Below are positions 44,735 to 53,847 of a stretch of 64,000 nt of DNA, piece after piece. Both the position numbers and the translations under genes were made by a program. Within the stretch, counting starts at the first letter, position 1. Every line of letters starts with the position of its first letter. The DNA is from Microbulbifer pacificus (GTDB lineage Bacteria > Pseudomonadota > Gammaproteobacteria > Pseudomonadales > Cellvibrionaceae), in assembly GCF_033723955.1 (NCBI RefSeq), contig NZ_CP137555.1, positions 3,712,001-3,776,000 of the forward strand, written 5' to 3'. The notes beneath the pieces are model-generated. The model ran no database searches. It was not told where the DNA came from and saw nothing but the letters and a program-made list of their open reading frames with translations.

Positions 44735-47700
44735 CTACTCCGCTGGCTTGTTATGCCCGTGGCCATATTCCGGCGCTGGCGGAGGCGGTGTATCGGACGA
44801 TCCCGTTTCTCCCCCGTGCACCTTCTCGCGCAGCCCCTGCACGACCTTAAAGAAGATAGGAACCAATAGGGTACCTGCGATACACGCCATAATCGTGCCG
44901 CCCATGACGGCGGTGCCGAGCGATATCCGGCTGGCGGCGCCGGCACCCGAGGCGATCACCAGGGGAATCGAACCCACCACGAATGAGAGGGTTGTCATGA
45001 TCACCGGGCGGAAACGCAGGCGCGCGGCAGTCACGGTGGCATCGTGCAGGGACAGTCTTTCCACCTCGCGCTGCGATTTGCCGAATTCAACAATCAGGAT
45101 CGCGGTTTTTGCGGCCAGGGCGACCAGCAGCACCAGGCCAATCTGGCCATACAGGCTGAGGGGTTCACCCGCTATCAGCAGCGCAGCAACGGCGCCGACG
45201 ATAGCGATTGGCACCGACAGGATAATCGCGAATGGGGTCATGAAGGATTCATACAGTGCGGCGAGGAACAGGAAGGTAAAGATCAGTGAAAGCACCAGGG
45301 CGATGGTAGATGCGTTGCCGGCTTTGCGTTCCTCGAAGCTGGAATCGGACCAGTCGTATTTGAAGCCGTCGGGAAGCGTCTCTATGGCCACACGCTCAAG
45401 CGCGTCCATGGCGTCGCCGGAGCTGTAGCCCCCGGCGACATTCGGGCCGCCGCTGATTTTGGCCGAATCATAGGTGTTGTAGCGTTTGAGGGTTACCGCA
45501 CCGAGTACGGGTTCGGTACTCAAGATGGCCGGCAGCGGGATGGGCTCGCCCTTGTTGTTGGTGACGAAGATTTTTTCCAGGTCTTTTTCCTGCTGGCGGA
45601 ACCTGGAATCGGCCTGCACCATCACCTTGAAGGTTTTGTTGTACAGGTTGAAGTCGTTGACGTAGATGGCTCCGAGCTGGGTCTGCAGCGTCAGGAAAAT
45701 ATCACTGATTTTTACCCCCAGCGTCTTCGCCTTTACACGGTCAATGTCCAGACGGATCTGCGGTGAGCCGGCCTTGAAAATCGAGAAGGCGCGGGCGATC
45801 TCCGGCTGCTCGGTGGCGGCAGCCGAGAAATCCTGCACCACCTTGAACAGTTCCTGGGCGCCGACCCCCTGGGTATCTTCGAGCATAAACGAGAAGCCGG
45901 CCATGGTGCCGAGACCGGGAATCGCGGGTGCACCGAATACCAGCACCTGGGCCTCCGGCAGCTGGGCAAATTGTGCCTGATATTTCTGCTGCAATGCCTG
46001 CTGTGATACGTCCGGTGATTTGCGCTCGTCCCAGGGTTTGAGCTTGGCGATCACCATGCCCGCGTTCGATTGCAGCATAACGTTCAGCACACTGAAGCCA
46101 TTCACCGACAGCACTTTATCGATGGCGGGATCCTGCATCAGAACTTCATTGATCTGGTCGACGACCGCGGCGGTACGCTCCAGCGCCGCGGCTTCGGGCA
46201 GCGAGACGTCGATCATGAAGTAACCCTTGTCTTCATCCGGGATAAAGCTTCTCGGCACGGACTGGAACAGCAGGAACAGACAGACGAACAGGCCGGCAAT
46301 GACGGCCAGGCTTATCAATATATGCCGGGCGAGCCAGTCGACGATTTTAAGGTAGCCGCTGGAAACCTTTTCAAAGCCCCAGTTGAAGCCGCGGATCACG
46401 GGATTGGGCTTGCTGTGGCCCTCCTTCAAAATGGTCGAGCACAGCGCCGGGCTCAGCGTCAGAGCGTTGACCATCGAGATCAAGACCGAAACGGTAATCG
46501 TGGTACCGAACTGGCCGAACATTCGCCCGGTCATGCCCGGCAGCAACATGGTGGGGCCGAATACGGCCACCAGCACCATGGAGGTCGCGACAATCGGGCC
46601 CGATACTTCCTTCATTGCCTTGGCGGTGGCTGCACGCTTATCCAGCCCCTCATCGTGCATGATCCGCTCTACGTCCTCGACGACGATGATGGCATCATCG
46701 ACCACCACACCGATCGCGAGGATCAAGCCGAAAAGGGTCACGGTGTTGATCGTCATTCCCATCGCATTGAGTACGGCGAGGGTGCCGATGATGGACACGG
46801 GCACCGCCAGGGTTGGCACTAGTGCCGCGCGCACGTTGCCGAGGAACAGATAGGTGACGATGATGACCAGGATGATGGTCATGATCAGGGTGAACACCGT
46901 CTCTTCCAGGGAGACGGCAATAAACTCCGTGGTGTCGTGGCCGATGACCGCTTCAACGCCTTCGGGGAAATACTGTGAAAGTTCTTCCACCTTGGCTTTG
47001 ACATTTTCAGCCACTTCCAATGCGTTGGCGTCAGACAGTTTGTAAATGGCCAGCAGTACACCGGGGCCGTTGTTGTATTCCCCGTACCCCTTGTAAATCT
47101 GGGCACCGAGCTCCACTCGCGCGATATCTTTTACCCGAACTACCCCACCTTGTTCATCGGCGCGCAGCACGATCTCGCCGAACTCCTCCTCCGAGTTCAG
47201 TCGGCCTTTGGTGGTAAGTACATACTGGAACTGGGTGGACTCGGGCGACGGTGGTGAACCGAGTTGGCCCACCGCGGCCTGGATGTTCTGCTCCTGAATC
47301 GCGGCGAGGACCTCGGGAACTGAAATCTCCAGGTTCGCCATCTTTACCGGGTCGAGCCAGATCCGCATGCCGTAATCCAGCGGACCGATGATGTTCGCCT
47401 CGCCAACGCCCGGTACGCGCGCAAGTTCGTTGACCAGGTTCAGCGAGGCAAAGTTGGACAAGAATACACCGTCAAACCGGTTGTCCGGAGAGAACAGGTT
47501 AACCACCATCAGCATGTCGGAGGAGCGTTTGCGAACCTTGATACCGCGCTTCAGCACTTCCGGGGGCAGGGACGGTTCCGCCAGCGCCACGCGGTTCTGC
47601 ACATCCACCTGCGCCATGTCGTCGTCGGTATCCATGTCGAACGTCATGAACAGTGTATAGGTGCCGTCGCTACCGGAGTTGGAGGTCATGTAAACCATGC

Positions 47701-47929
47701 CCTCGGCGCCATTCACCTGCTCCTCAATGGGTATCGCAACGGCGTTTTTTACGGTCTCGGCATCCGCGCCGGGGTAAACCGCAACCACGGAAATTTTCGG
47801 CGCCGCGATATCCGGGTACTGATCCACCGGCATGACGAGCGCCGAGAGCAGGCCGAGGAAGGTGATCAGTATGGCGATGACAAAGGCAAATCGCGGTCTG
47901 CGGATGAACAAATGTGTGTTATCGCTCAC
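44735..47929 (-). CDS. RND multidrug efflux permease, HAE1 family
   Basis: Proton-driven inner-membrane pump of 1064 residues, full length for AcrB/MexF relatives. The start RRPRFAFVIAILITFLGLLS is family-typical, and the proton-relay Asp pair is Asp411-Asp412 in GVVVDDAIIVVEDVERI. The porter domain shows DVQNRVALAEPSLPPEV, and the second half repeats the pattern with ends near GQIGLVLLVALAAKTAILIV. Drugs, dyes and fatty acids are typical substrates. The adaptor gene lies 16 nt upstream in the same operon. No outer-membrane TolC-type gene is in the window. Confidence 0.96.
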   Translation of the reverse strand: MSDNTHLFIRRPRFAFVIAILITFLGLLSALVMPVDQYPDIAAPKISVVAVYPGADAETVKNAVAIPIEEQVNGAEGMVYMTSNSGSDGTYTLFMTFDMDTDDDMAQVDVQNRVALAEPSLPPEVLKRGIKVRKRSSDMLMVVNLFSPDNRFDGVFLSNFASLNLVNELARVPGVGEANIIGPLDYGMRIWLDPVKMANLEISVPEVLAAIQEQNIQAAVGQLGSPPSPESTQFQYVLTTKGRLNSEEEFGEIVLRADEQGGVVRVKDIARVELGAQIYKGYGEYNNGPGVLLAIYKLSDANALEVAENVKAKVEELSQYFPEGVEAVIGHDTTEFIAVSLEETVFTLIMTIILVIIVTYLFLGNVRAALVPTLAVPVSIIGTLAVLNAMGMTINTVTLFGLILAIGVVVDDAIIVVEDVERIMHDEGLDKRAATAKAMKEVSGPIVATSMVLVAVFGPTMLLPGMTGRMFGQFGTTITVSVLISMVNALTLSPALCSTILKEGHSKPNPVIRGFNWGFEKVSSGYLKIVDWLARHILISLAVIAGLFVCLFLLFQSVPRSFIPDEDKGYFMIDVSLPEAAALERTAAVVDQINEVLMQDPAIDKVLSVNGFSVLNVMLQSNAGMVIAKLKPWDERKSPDVSQQALQQKYQAQFAQLPEAQVLVFGAPAIPGLGTMAGFSFMLEDTQGVGAQELFKVVQDFSAAATEQPEIARAFSIFKAGSPQIRLDIDRVKAKTLGVKISDIFLTLQTQLGAIYVNDFNLYNKTFKVMVQADSRFRQQEKDLEKIFVTNNKGEPIPLPAILSTEPVLGAVTLKRYNTYDSAKISGGPNVAGGYSSGDAMDALERVAIETLPDGFKYDWSDSSFEERKAGNASTIALVLSLIFTFLFLAALYESFMTPFAIILSVPIAIVGAVAALLIAGEPLSLYGQIGLVLLVALAAKTAILIVEFGKSQREVERLSLHDATVTAARLRFRPVIMTTLSFVVGSIPLVIASGAGAASRISLGTAVMGGTIMACIAGTLLVPIFFKVVQGLREKVHGGETGSSDTPPPPAPEYGHGHNKPAE

Positions 47930-47945
47930 AGTTATTCATCCTGTG

Positions 47946-49259
47946 CTACTTGCCGATGTCGTCGGGAATATAGACGTCGCCGGGTTGGTTCCGCTGCCTC
48001 ACTTCCATAGTTTCCCGCTGATACTCCTGGAATGCTTCCCGCTCCTTGCGCAGCTGTTCGCGCAGAGAGTGGGGCGGAGGACGCAGGCCCTGGGGCGTCT
48101 CATCGTCGGATTGCTTGATTACCACCGGGGTGACTTCGACCTCGTCACCCGGGCTCACTTTCTGTAGGCCTTCCACCAGTACTCTGTCGCCGACTTTCAG
48201 GCCTTTAGTTACGGCCCAGTTGGGTCCGATGCGCATGCCGACCTCGATGTTGGCCCGCTTGACCTTGTTTTCTTTGTCGAGCAGATAGACGAAGTGGCCC
48301 TGCTGATCCTGCGACACGGCCTTCTGCGGGATCACAATACGCTGAATTTCCTCCAGGAGTTTGCCGTGTAGCGTGACGTTTTCTTCGGGGAGAAGCAGGC
48401 CGTCGGGGTTGTGGAATAGGACACGTGCAGCGACGGTACCCCGGGTGGCGGCGGCAGTGGCGTCCCAGGAAAAGAACTCCCCCTTGAACGGATACACGGT
48501 GTCGCCGGGCAGCACGATGTACAGGTCCATATTGGGGATCGCGCGTCCCTGCTGCTTTAGTTTCTCCACCGCACTGTAAAACTCGTTGTAGGCCTTCTGG
48601 CCGACGTGGGCGAGTACATACACCGGGTCCACCTTCACCAGCTGGGTGATTGGCACCGTGTTGGGGAGGATGAAAAAGTCGCCCACGGCGTAATTGGGAT
48701 GCCCCACGCGCCCGGAAAACGGCGCGACGATCGAGGTATGGGACAGGTCCTGCTTGGCCTGGTGCAACGAGGTCTGTGCGGTGTTGAGTTGCGCTTCCGC
48801 CGCCTGCATGGCCGATTTGGCGGTATCAAAATCTTTCGCTGAGATGTATCCCTGTGGGCGCAGGTTTCGTGCGCGCACAAAGTTGGCCTTTGCCTGTTCA
48901 TAATTTGACGTCGCTTCGGCGATGCTGGCTTCCGCGGTGGCAACTTTCGATTCGAAGGGGTAGGGGTCCAGTCTTACGAGTTCCTCGCCCTGCCTGAAAT
49001 ATTTACCGGGCGAGATGTTTTGGTAGAGGATTCTGGATGCGACCAGTGGGAAAATCTGTGCAGTCTCCACCGCTTCTACCACCGCCGGCACTTCAAAGCT
49101 TGGCCTGAAGCTCATCAGCTTGGCTTCGACAACCTCCACCTTTTTCGGGGGCGGAGTGGGTTTGGCCGCCTCTTTTTCCCCGCAGCCAACGGGAAGCAGG
49201 CATACCGCAAAAAAAAGATTCCGCCAACGAAAGGGGTTACGTAGAGATTGGTACATCAT
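47946..49259 (-). CDS. RND efflux periplasmic adaptor (membrane fusion protein)
   Basis: Adaptor of about 437 residues. After an N-terminal hydrophobic stretch (LFFAVCLLPVGCGEKE), Cys may be lipidated although Pro at -3 is unusual for a lipobox. The fold follows in order: beta-barrel/lipoyl half (EVPAVVEAVETAQIFPLVAS), alpha-hairpin of about 70 residues (ATAEASIAEATSNYEQAKAN), second lipoyl half (DLSHTSIVAPFSGRVGHPN) and beta-barrel, ending in a polar tail. Start chosen at ATG 49259; a TTG 9 nt upstream is possible. It precedes the pump gene, so they are one operon. Confidence 0.92.
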   Translation of the reverse strand: MMYQSLRNPFRWRNLFFAVCLLPVGCGEKEAAKPTPPPKKVEVVEAKLMSFRPSFEVPAVVEAVETAQIFPLVASRILYQNISPGKYFRQGEELVRLDPYPFESKVATAEASIAEATSNYEQAKANFVRARNLRPQGYISAKDFDTAKSAMQAAEAQLNTAQTSLHQAKQDLSHTSIVAPFSGRVGHPNYAVGDFFILPNTVPITQLVKVDPVYVLAHVGQKAYNEFYSAVEKLKQQGRAIPNMDLYIVLPGDTVYPFKGEFFSWDATAAATRGTVAARVLFHNPDGLLLPEENVTLHGKLLEEIQRIVIPQKAVSQDQQGHFVYLLDKENKVKRANIEVGMRIGPNWAVTKGLKVGDRVLVEGLQKVSPGDEVEVTPVVIKQSDDETPQGLRPPPHSLREQLRKEREAFQEYQRETMEVRQRNQPGDVYIPDDIGK

Positions 49260-49506
49260 TTCCCGCAACTTGAGTCAATAAACCTACTTCCCTTAATCCT
49301 AGAGGGTGTGGCGTTAAGCGGAGTTGGCAGGGATGATAGTTGGCGCGTGTTTTGTGCTTCGGCGTGAATACGTGACTTTTAGGTTGAGGAGTGGGCCTCT
49401 GGCCGGTCACAAGACGGGAAGTTACAGGCGGCAGTGAATATTTTCGCGCCGCCCAACGATGGCATTTATTAAGGCCCGAGCGAGGTTAATGTCGCGTTAT
49501 CGAGTG

Positions 49507-49992
49507 TTAACGGTTGTAGTGCACCGGTACTTCCAGGGTTTCTTTTACCTGCTCCATGACCACATAACTGGTGCACTCCTGTACCTCTGGCAGGGTCAGC
49601 AGGGTCTCGCCGTAAAACCGCCGATATGCACTCATATCTGCAACCCTGGCCTTGATCAGGTAGTCAAAGTTTCCCGACACCAAATAGCACTCCTGAACCT
49701 CCGGTAGCGCGGAGACGGCGTTGCGGAATGCTTCGAAGGCGTCTTGGGCGGAACGATTCAGGCTGATCTGGACAAACACCACCAGTGCGGCATCGAGAAA
49801 TTCCGGATTGATCAGTGCGGTGTATCCCTGGATCACGCCATCGGATTCCATTCTTTTTACGCGCTCTACACAGGGGGTAGGGGTGAGCCCCACCTGACGG
49901 GCCAGCTCTGCATAGCTGGTGCGCCCGTTCTTTTGCAGCACGCGCAGAATATTGCGATCAATGGTGCTGAGCTCATTGGCACGCCGTTTCAT
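49507..49992 (-). CDS. Lrp/AsnC family regulator
   Basis: Protein of 161 residues. The N-terminal HTH is clear (DRNILRVLQKNGRTSYAELA, then RQVGLTPTPCVERVKRM), followed by the RAM ligand-binding domain (EVQECYLVSGNFDYLIKARV). It is divergent from alanine dehydrogenase across 278 nt, the usual arrangement for AldR-type regulators that activate ald when alanine is present. An inverted repeat at 50129-50149 lies between the genes. Cofactor is probably alanine or leucine. Confidence 0.94.
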   Translation of the reverse strand: MKRRANELSTIDRNILRVLQKNGRTSYAELARQVGLTPTPCVERVKRMESDGVIQGYTALINPEFLDAALVVFVQISLNRSAQDAFEAFRNAVSALPEVQECYLVSGNFDYLIKARVADMSAYRRFYGETLLTLPEVQECTSYVVMEQVKETLEVPVHYNR

Positions 49993-50126
49993 GAGTTGCT
50001 CCGTAAGTTGGCCATCGGCTGTCTATGGATTTCCGCTGTAGTGACGGGACGGTCGCAGCTGTGCGCTTGACATGTCCCAACCTCGAATACGGGTTCTATT
50101 TGGCGAAAAAGCGTACTTTGCGCCAA

Positions 50127-50195
50127 TTAACCAGTGGATTCAACTGGTAACGGTTGAAAATGTACTGAAATCAACTCGATAAGCGCTCTTATACT
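50127..50195 (+). promoter_or_regulatory. candidate ald promoter and regulator-binding dyad
   Basis: ACCAGT at 50130-50135 and ACTGGT at 50143-50148 form an inverted repeat. TATACT at 50190-50195 is a good -10, but no consensus -35 lies 16-18 nt before it, as expected for an activator-dependent promoter. The Lrp-type gene is divergent. Confidence 0.45.
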
Positions 50196-50270
50196 GCACA
50201 AATCCAACAAAGAAGGGGCGCTCTAGATTGCGCTCACATTGCATAAACAGAGTATTGAGGAGAAGTCGCT

Positions 50271-51416
50271 ATGTTGATCGGTGTCCCTAAAGAGATCAAA
50301 AACCACGAATATCGTATTGGTCTGACTCCGGCCAGCGTCCGTGAACTGGTAGGTCATGGCCACGAAGTAATCGTGCAGAAAGATGGCGGTTCTGCCATTG
50401 GCTTTACCGACGAAATGTATGAGCAGGCGGGTGCCAAGATCATCGACACCCCCGAAGAAATCTTTGCCTCTGCGGATATGATCGTGAAGGTAAAAGAGCC
50501 CCAGCCCCACGAGTGCGAAATGCTGCGCCCGGGTCAGCTGCTGTATACCTACCTGCACCTTGCACCCGACCCCAAGCAGACCGAGCTGCTGGTGAAGTCC
50601 GGTGCAACCTGCATCGCCTATGAAACCGTAACCGATCGCTTCGGCGGTCTGCCGCTGCTGGCGCCGATGTCTGAAGTGGCCGGCCGTATGTCCGTGCAGT
50701 GCGGTGCCCACCACCTGGAAAAAGCTCAGGGTGGCCTGGGTGTGCTGCTGGGCGGTGTTCCCGGTGTAGCTCCGGCGAAAGTACTGATTATCGGTGGTGG
50801 TGTGGTTGGCGCCAACGCGGCCAAGATGGCGCTGGGCATGGGCGCGGATGTGACCATTCTGGATCGCTCGCTGCCGCGCCTGCGTCAGCTGGACGATATT
50901 TTTGGTGGCGCAGTGCGCACTGAATACTCCACCAATGACGCGATTGAGCAACACGCGCTGGAAGCGGACCTGGTGATCGGTGCTGTTCTGATCCCCGGTG
51001 CAGCCGCACCGAAACTGCTGACCCGCGATCACATCAGCCGCATGAAGAAAGGCGCGGTTGTAGTGGACGTGGCCATCGACCAGGGCGGTTGCTTCGAGAC
51101 CTCCAAGGCGACCACGCACCAGGAGCCCACTTACGTGGTTGACGGCGTGGTGCACTACTGCGTGGCCAACATGCCCGGCGGTGTTGCCCGTACCTCCACC
51201 ATGGCACTGAACAACGCAACCCTGCCGTTTGCGGTTGCGCTGGCGAACAAAGGTGCCAAGCAGGCGCTGCTGGATGACGCCAACCTGTTGGAAGGTCTGA
51301 ACGTGCACGCGGGTATGGTGACTTACAAGGCGGTTGCCGATGTGCTGGGCTACGAATTTGTAGACCCGAAACTGGCTCTGCAGAAATCCGCGGTCGCCTC
51401 CGACGAGGCCGCCTGA
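50271..51416 (+). CDS. ald: alanine dehydrogenase
   Basis: NAD-dependent alanine dehydrogenase of 381 residues. The start [20 protein letters not shown], substrate Lys in [10 protein letters not shown], His in [11 protein letters not shown] motif [19 protein letters not shown] and catalytic Asp in [10 protein letters not shown] are all present. It interconverts L-alanine and pyruvate plus ammonium. GAGGAGAA lies 7 nt before the ATG. The terminator at 51518 closes the unit. The C-terminal 10 residues extend beyond most homologues. Confidence 0.97.
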   Translation: MLIGVPKEIKNHEYRIGLTPASVRELVGHGHEVIVQKDGGSAIGFTDEMYEQAGAKIIDTPEEIFASADMIVKVKEPQPHECEMLRPGQLLYTYLHLAPDPKQTELLVKSGATCIAYETVTDRFGGLPLLAPMSEVAGRMSVQCGAHHLEKAQGGLGVLLGGVPGVAPAKVLIIGGGVVGANAAKMALGMGADVTILDRSLPRLRQLDDIFGGAVRTEYSTNDAIEQHALEADLVIGAVLIPGAAAPKLLTRDHISRMKKGAVVVDVAIDQGGCFETSKATTHQEPTYVVDGVVHYCVANMPGGVARTSTMALNNATLPFAVALANKGAKQALLDDANLLEGLNVHAGMVTYKAVADVLGYEFVDPKLALQKSAVASDEAA

Positions 51417-51517
51417 TCGCGGAAACAACGGAAAAAAGGTTTTCACACAGTTCTCTTCCGGGGCGTCCCCACGCCCCGCTCTGTGAGACCCGGCAGTGTC
51501 TTGACTGCCTTTATGGC

Positions 51518-51543
51518 CGCGCTTTTTAGCGCGGCTTTTTTAT
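51518..51543 (+). terminator. Rho-independent terminator of ald
   Basis: GCCGCGCT pairs exactly with AGCGCGGC around a TTTT loop, followed by six T. A second hairpin, GGGGCGT-CCCC-ACGCCCC (51460-51477), lies between it and the ald stop codon. Confidence 0.95.
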
Positions 51544-51587
51544 GTTTAACGCTGGCAAAAAGTCCTTGGGCGCCTGGAAAGGAGACC

Positions 51588-52319
51588 TTAGCGGGCTGGG
51601 AAAAGTCTACTCAGTAATACCGGTAGCGCGGTTTCCACCCGCAGAATTCTCGGCCCCAGGTGTACGGACTGGAATCCCACCTCCTGCAGCTTTTCCACTT
51701 CGTAGGGAATGAAGCCGCCCTCGGGCCCCACTGCCAGCGTGGCGGGTTGGTGAATATCCACTGGGCAGGGAGTGTCGGTGACGGGGTGGGCGACCAGCTT
51801 GAGGGAGCCCGCGGCGATTGCAGGCAATTCATCTTCCACAAACGGCTTAAAGCGTTTGCGCAGCTCAATTTGTGGTATGGCGGTATCCACAGCCTGCTCC
51901 AGCCCCAACAGGCACTGTTCTCGCAGTTGGTCTTCTGCGAGCCAGGGGCTCTGCCAATAGGATTTTTCTACCCGGTAGCTGTTGATGAGATACAGCTTCT
52001 TTACGCCGAGAGCTGTGGCGTGCTGGATGGTGCGCTTCAGCATTTTCGGGCGCGGCAGCGCCAGGATCAGAGTGAGGGGCAGCGGGGGCGGCGGCGCGCG
52101 GTGCAGGGTAACCTCGAGAGTAACTCCGCTGTCCTCGCGCTTCAGGACCCTGCCTTCACCGATGTCGCCATCGAGTAGCCCGACTTTCAGAACATCGCCC
52201 ACCTCGGCGCGGTGTACCTCGAGAATGTGCTGCAGACGCCGGCCGCGAAGCAGCGCGATCTGCGTGGGCGCGTGCTCTGGGGACAAAAAATCCCCCGGTT
52301 CCAGAATGACCAGATTCAT
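51588..52319 (-). CDS. rsmE: 16S rRNA m3U1498 methyltransferase RsmE
   Basis: SPOUT-class methyltransferase of 243 residues. The N-terminal PUA-like domain begins MNLVILEPGDFLSPEHAPTQ. The SAM-binding knot has LILALPRPKMLKRTIQHATA and VGPEGGFIPYEVEKLQEVGF, then LGPRILRVETALPVLLS at the end. It methylates U1498 of 16S rRNA. Its start codon lies 5 nt after the stop of the tandem PTPS gene, so both are read from one message. It converges on ald. Confidence 0.96.
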   Translation of the reverse strand: MNLVILEPGDFLSPEHAPTQIALLRGRRLQHILEVHRAEVGDVLKVGLLDGDIGEGRVLKREDSGVTLEVTLHRAPPPPLPLTLILALPRPKMLKRTIQHATALGVKKLYLINSYRVEKSYWQSPWLAEDQLREQCLLGLEQAVDTAIPQIELRKRFKPFVEDELPAIAAGSLKLVAHPVTDTPCPVDIHQPATLAVGPEGGFIPYEVEKLQEVGFQSVHLGPRILRVETALPVLLSRLFPAR

Positions 52320-52324
52320 TGGGT

Positions 52325-53167
52325 TCAGCGCCTTGCGCTGGCAACGGCGCCCTTGCCGATACCCTCGTAGGCGCGCACACGCACGTCGTGTCCGGGATTG
52401 GCCGCAGCGAGCTCTTCGGCAATGTACTGGGCCAGTTGTTCCACCGTGGTGTCGCAGTCCAGCAATTCACAATAGCTGGCGGGAATGCTCAGGGTGAAAT
52501 CCCCCTGCCGCGCGCGGTAGGCAAAGTGCAGGGTGTCGGCGTCCTGTTTGACCAGGTCTTCCCGGGTGCCGAGATAGATGTCTTCCCAGCGCTCGGCCCA
52601 CTCGGCTTCGAGGGTGCTGTTGCGCTCGCCATCCAGGTCGATGCGGATACGGGAGCGGTGGCCATGGGCGATACGCTGGCAATTGCCATCGTGTTTTTTC
52701 AGGCCGTGGCTGTAGTGGTAGTAGGGCGTGTCGATAATTTCGCTGGTGAAATCCAGGCTCAGGCGGTCGACGCTGGTAGGGAAGATGCCGTCCAGCTGCT
52801 GCACACACCAGTTGGCTACGGATTCCGGGGTAATACGTTCGGCGCCCACCAGCGCAAATGCCTGCGCAGGTCCGCTCACGCTAATGGTTTCACCGCTGTC
52901 CAGTTTCCAATGCAGTTCAATCTGTTCGCCATTAGCAATGAGCTGCAGATTCGGGGCGTCGGCAGGCACAGCCAAGCGGTGATCCAGCTCGCTGTCGAGC
53001 CAGTTGCGCAGGGTTTTTTTGACGATGCCGAAATCGCACACCATGCCCTGATGATCCAGCGCGCCGTCGAGGGCGGCATTGGCGAGCCAGGTTTCACCCA
53101 CGATGCCGCGGCTGTGGTGGAGGTAACTGAAGTCCACGTTGGTAAGGCTGTCGACAAACAGGTGCAT
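52325..53167 (-). CDS. tandem 6-pyruvoyl-tetrahydropterin synthase (PTPS)-like protein
   Basis: Protein of 280 residues made of two PTPS/QueD-like halves. First half: MHLFVDSLTNVDFSYLHHSR, then DHQGMVCDFGIVKKTLRNWL and a DHRL segment. Second half: DTPYYHYSHGLKKHDGNCQR with IAHGHRSRIRIDLDG, where the zinc His residues cluster. Normal PTPS/QueD enzymes have one such unit of 120-140 residues and make 6-carboxytetrahydropterin for queuosine. The first unit here has lost some His ligands. It is co-transcribed with rsmE (5-nt gap). Whether it makes a pterin or only retains the fold is open. Confidence 0.85.
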   Translation of the reverse strand: MHLFVDSLTNVDFSYLHHSRGIVGETWLANAALDGALDHQGMVCDFGIVKKTLRNWLDSELDHRLAVPADAPNLQLIANGEQIELHWKLDSGETISVSGPAQAFALVGAERITPESVANWCVQQLDGIFPTSVDRLSLDFTSEIIDTPYYHYSHGLKKHDGNCQRIAHGHRSRIRIDLDGERNSTLEAEWAERWEDIYLGTREDLVKQDADTLHFAYRARQGDFTLSIPASYCELLDCDTTVEQLAQYIAEELAAANPGHDVRVRAYEGIGKGAVASARR

Positions 53168-53292
53168 ATTGATTCCGGTAACAGTGACATCTCGCCCGGT
53201 TTTGGGCGCGGCACAGTATAGCCATTTGAGGGCTCAAATTGACCTCGTGGCCAAGGAATTTGCGTTGGTGAGTCATGAAAGTTGAATTGGGG

Positions 53293-53322
53293 CTGGCACC
53301 TGGCGCCTTGAGTCTCTATAAT
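53293..53322 (+). promoter_or_regulatory. candidate promoter of the SRP RNA gene
   Basis: A perfect TATAAT at 53317-53322 with CTGGCA 18 nt upstream forms a sigma-70-type promoter about 105 nt before the mature SRP RNA, so the precursor would be processed at its 5' end. No gene start lies between. Confidence 0.55.
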
Positions 53323-53427
53323 CGCGCCCTCTTCGAGTGCGGCGGTCTATGCCACAAGGCAGTTTCTGACCACAGAGCGGTTCTTGCACCAGCAACGGGC
53401 TGCGCTAATCTGAGTGCTCGAGCGTGA

Positions 53428-53542
<115 letters not shown>

Positions 53543-53847
53543 ATCCTCTCTTTTCCTCTCCTTTGTTTCCACGTTCCAATTTTTTGTTTTGCCAATGGTC
53601 TGCAACATGACCAAATTCCGTTCACAGCCGCGATCGCGTTGATTGTGCCGGCCGCCTAATCGTGCAAAATTATTCCCTATTCGCCCGGTGAAATGGGGAA
53701 TATGGTGCCTATGTGTTCCCTCGTGCAGTGGCCTCGTGCCGGCCGATCGGATGCATGTGCTATAAATCGCGACAGTCATTCAATTTGTGCCTCCCCGTTT
53801 CCGGGGCTGACTCAGTAAATAACTCGAAAAAAGACCAGAGGATGCCG
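53543..53847. other. intergenic region between ffs and the M2 peptidase gene
   Basis: No gene is supported. An inverted repeat TATTCCC/GGGAATA (53671-53677 and 53696-53702) may be an operator. A pyrimidine-rich stretch follows ffs. The upstream frame to 53713 is an artefact of the long open frame and lacks peptidase residues. Confidence 0.5.
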
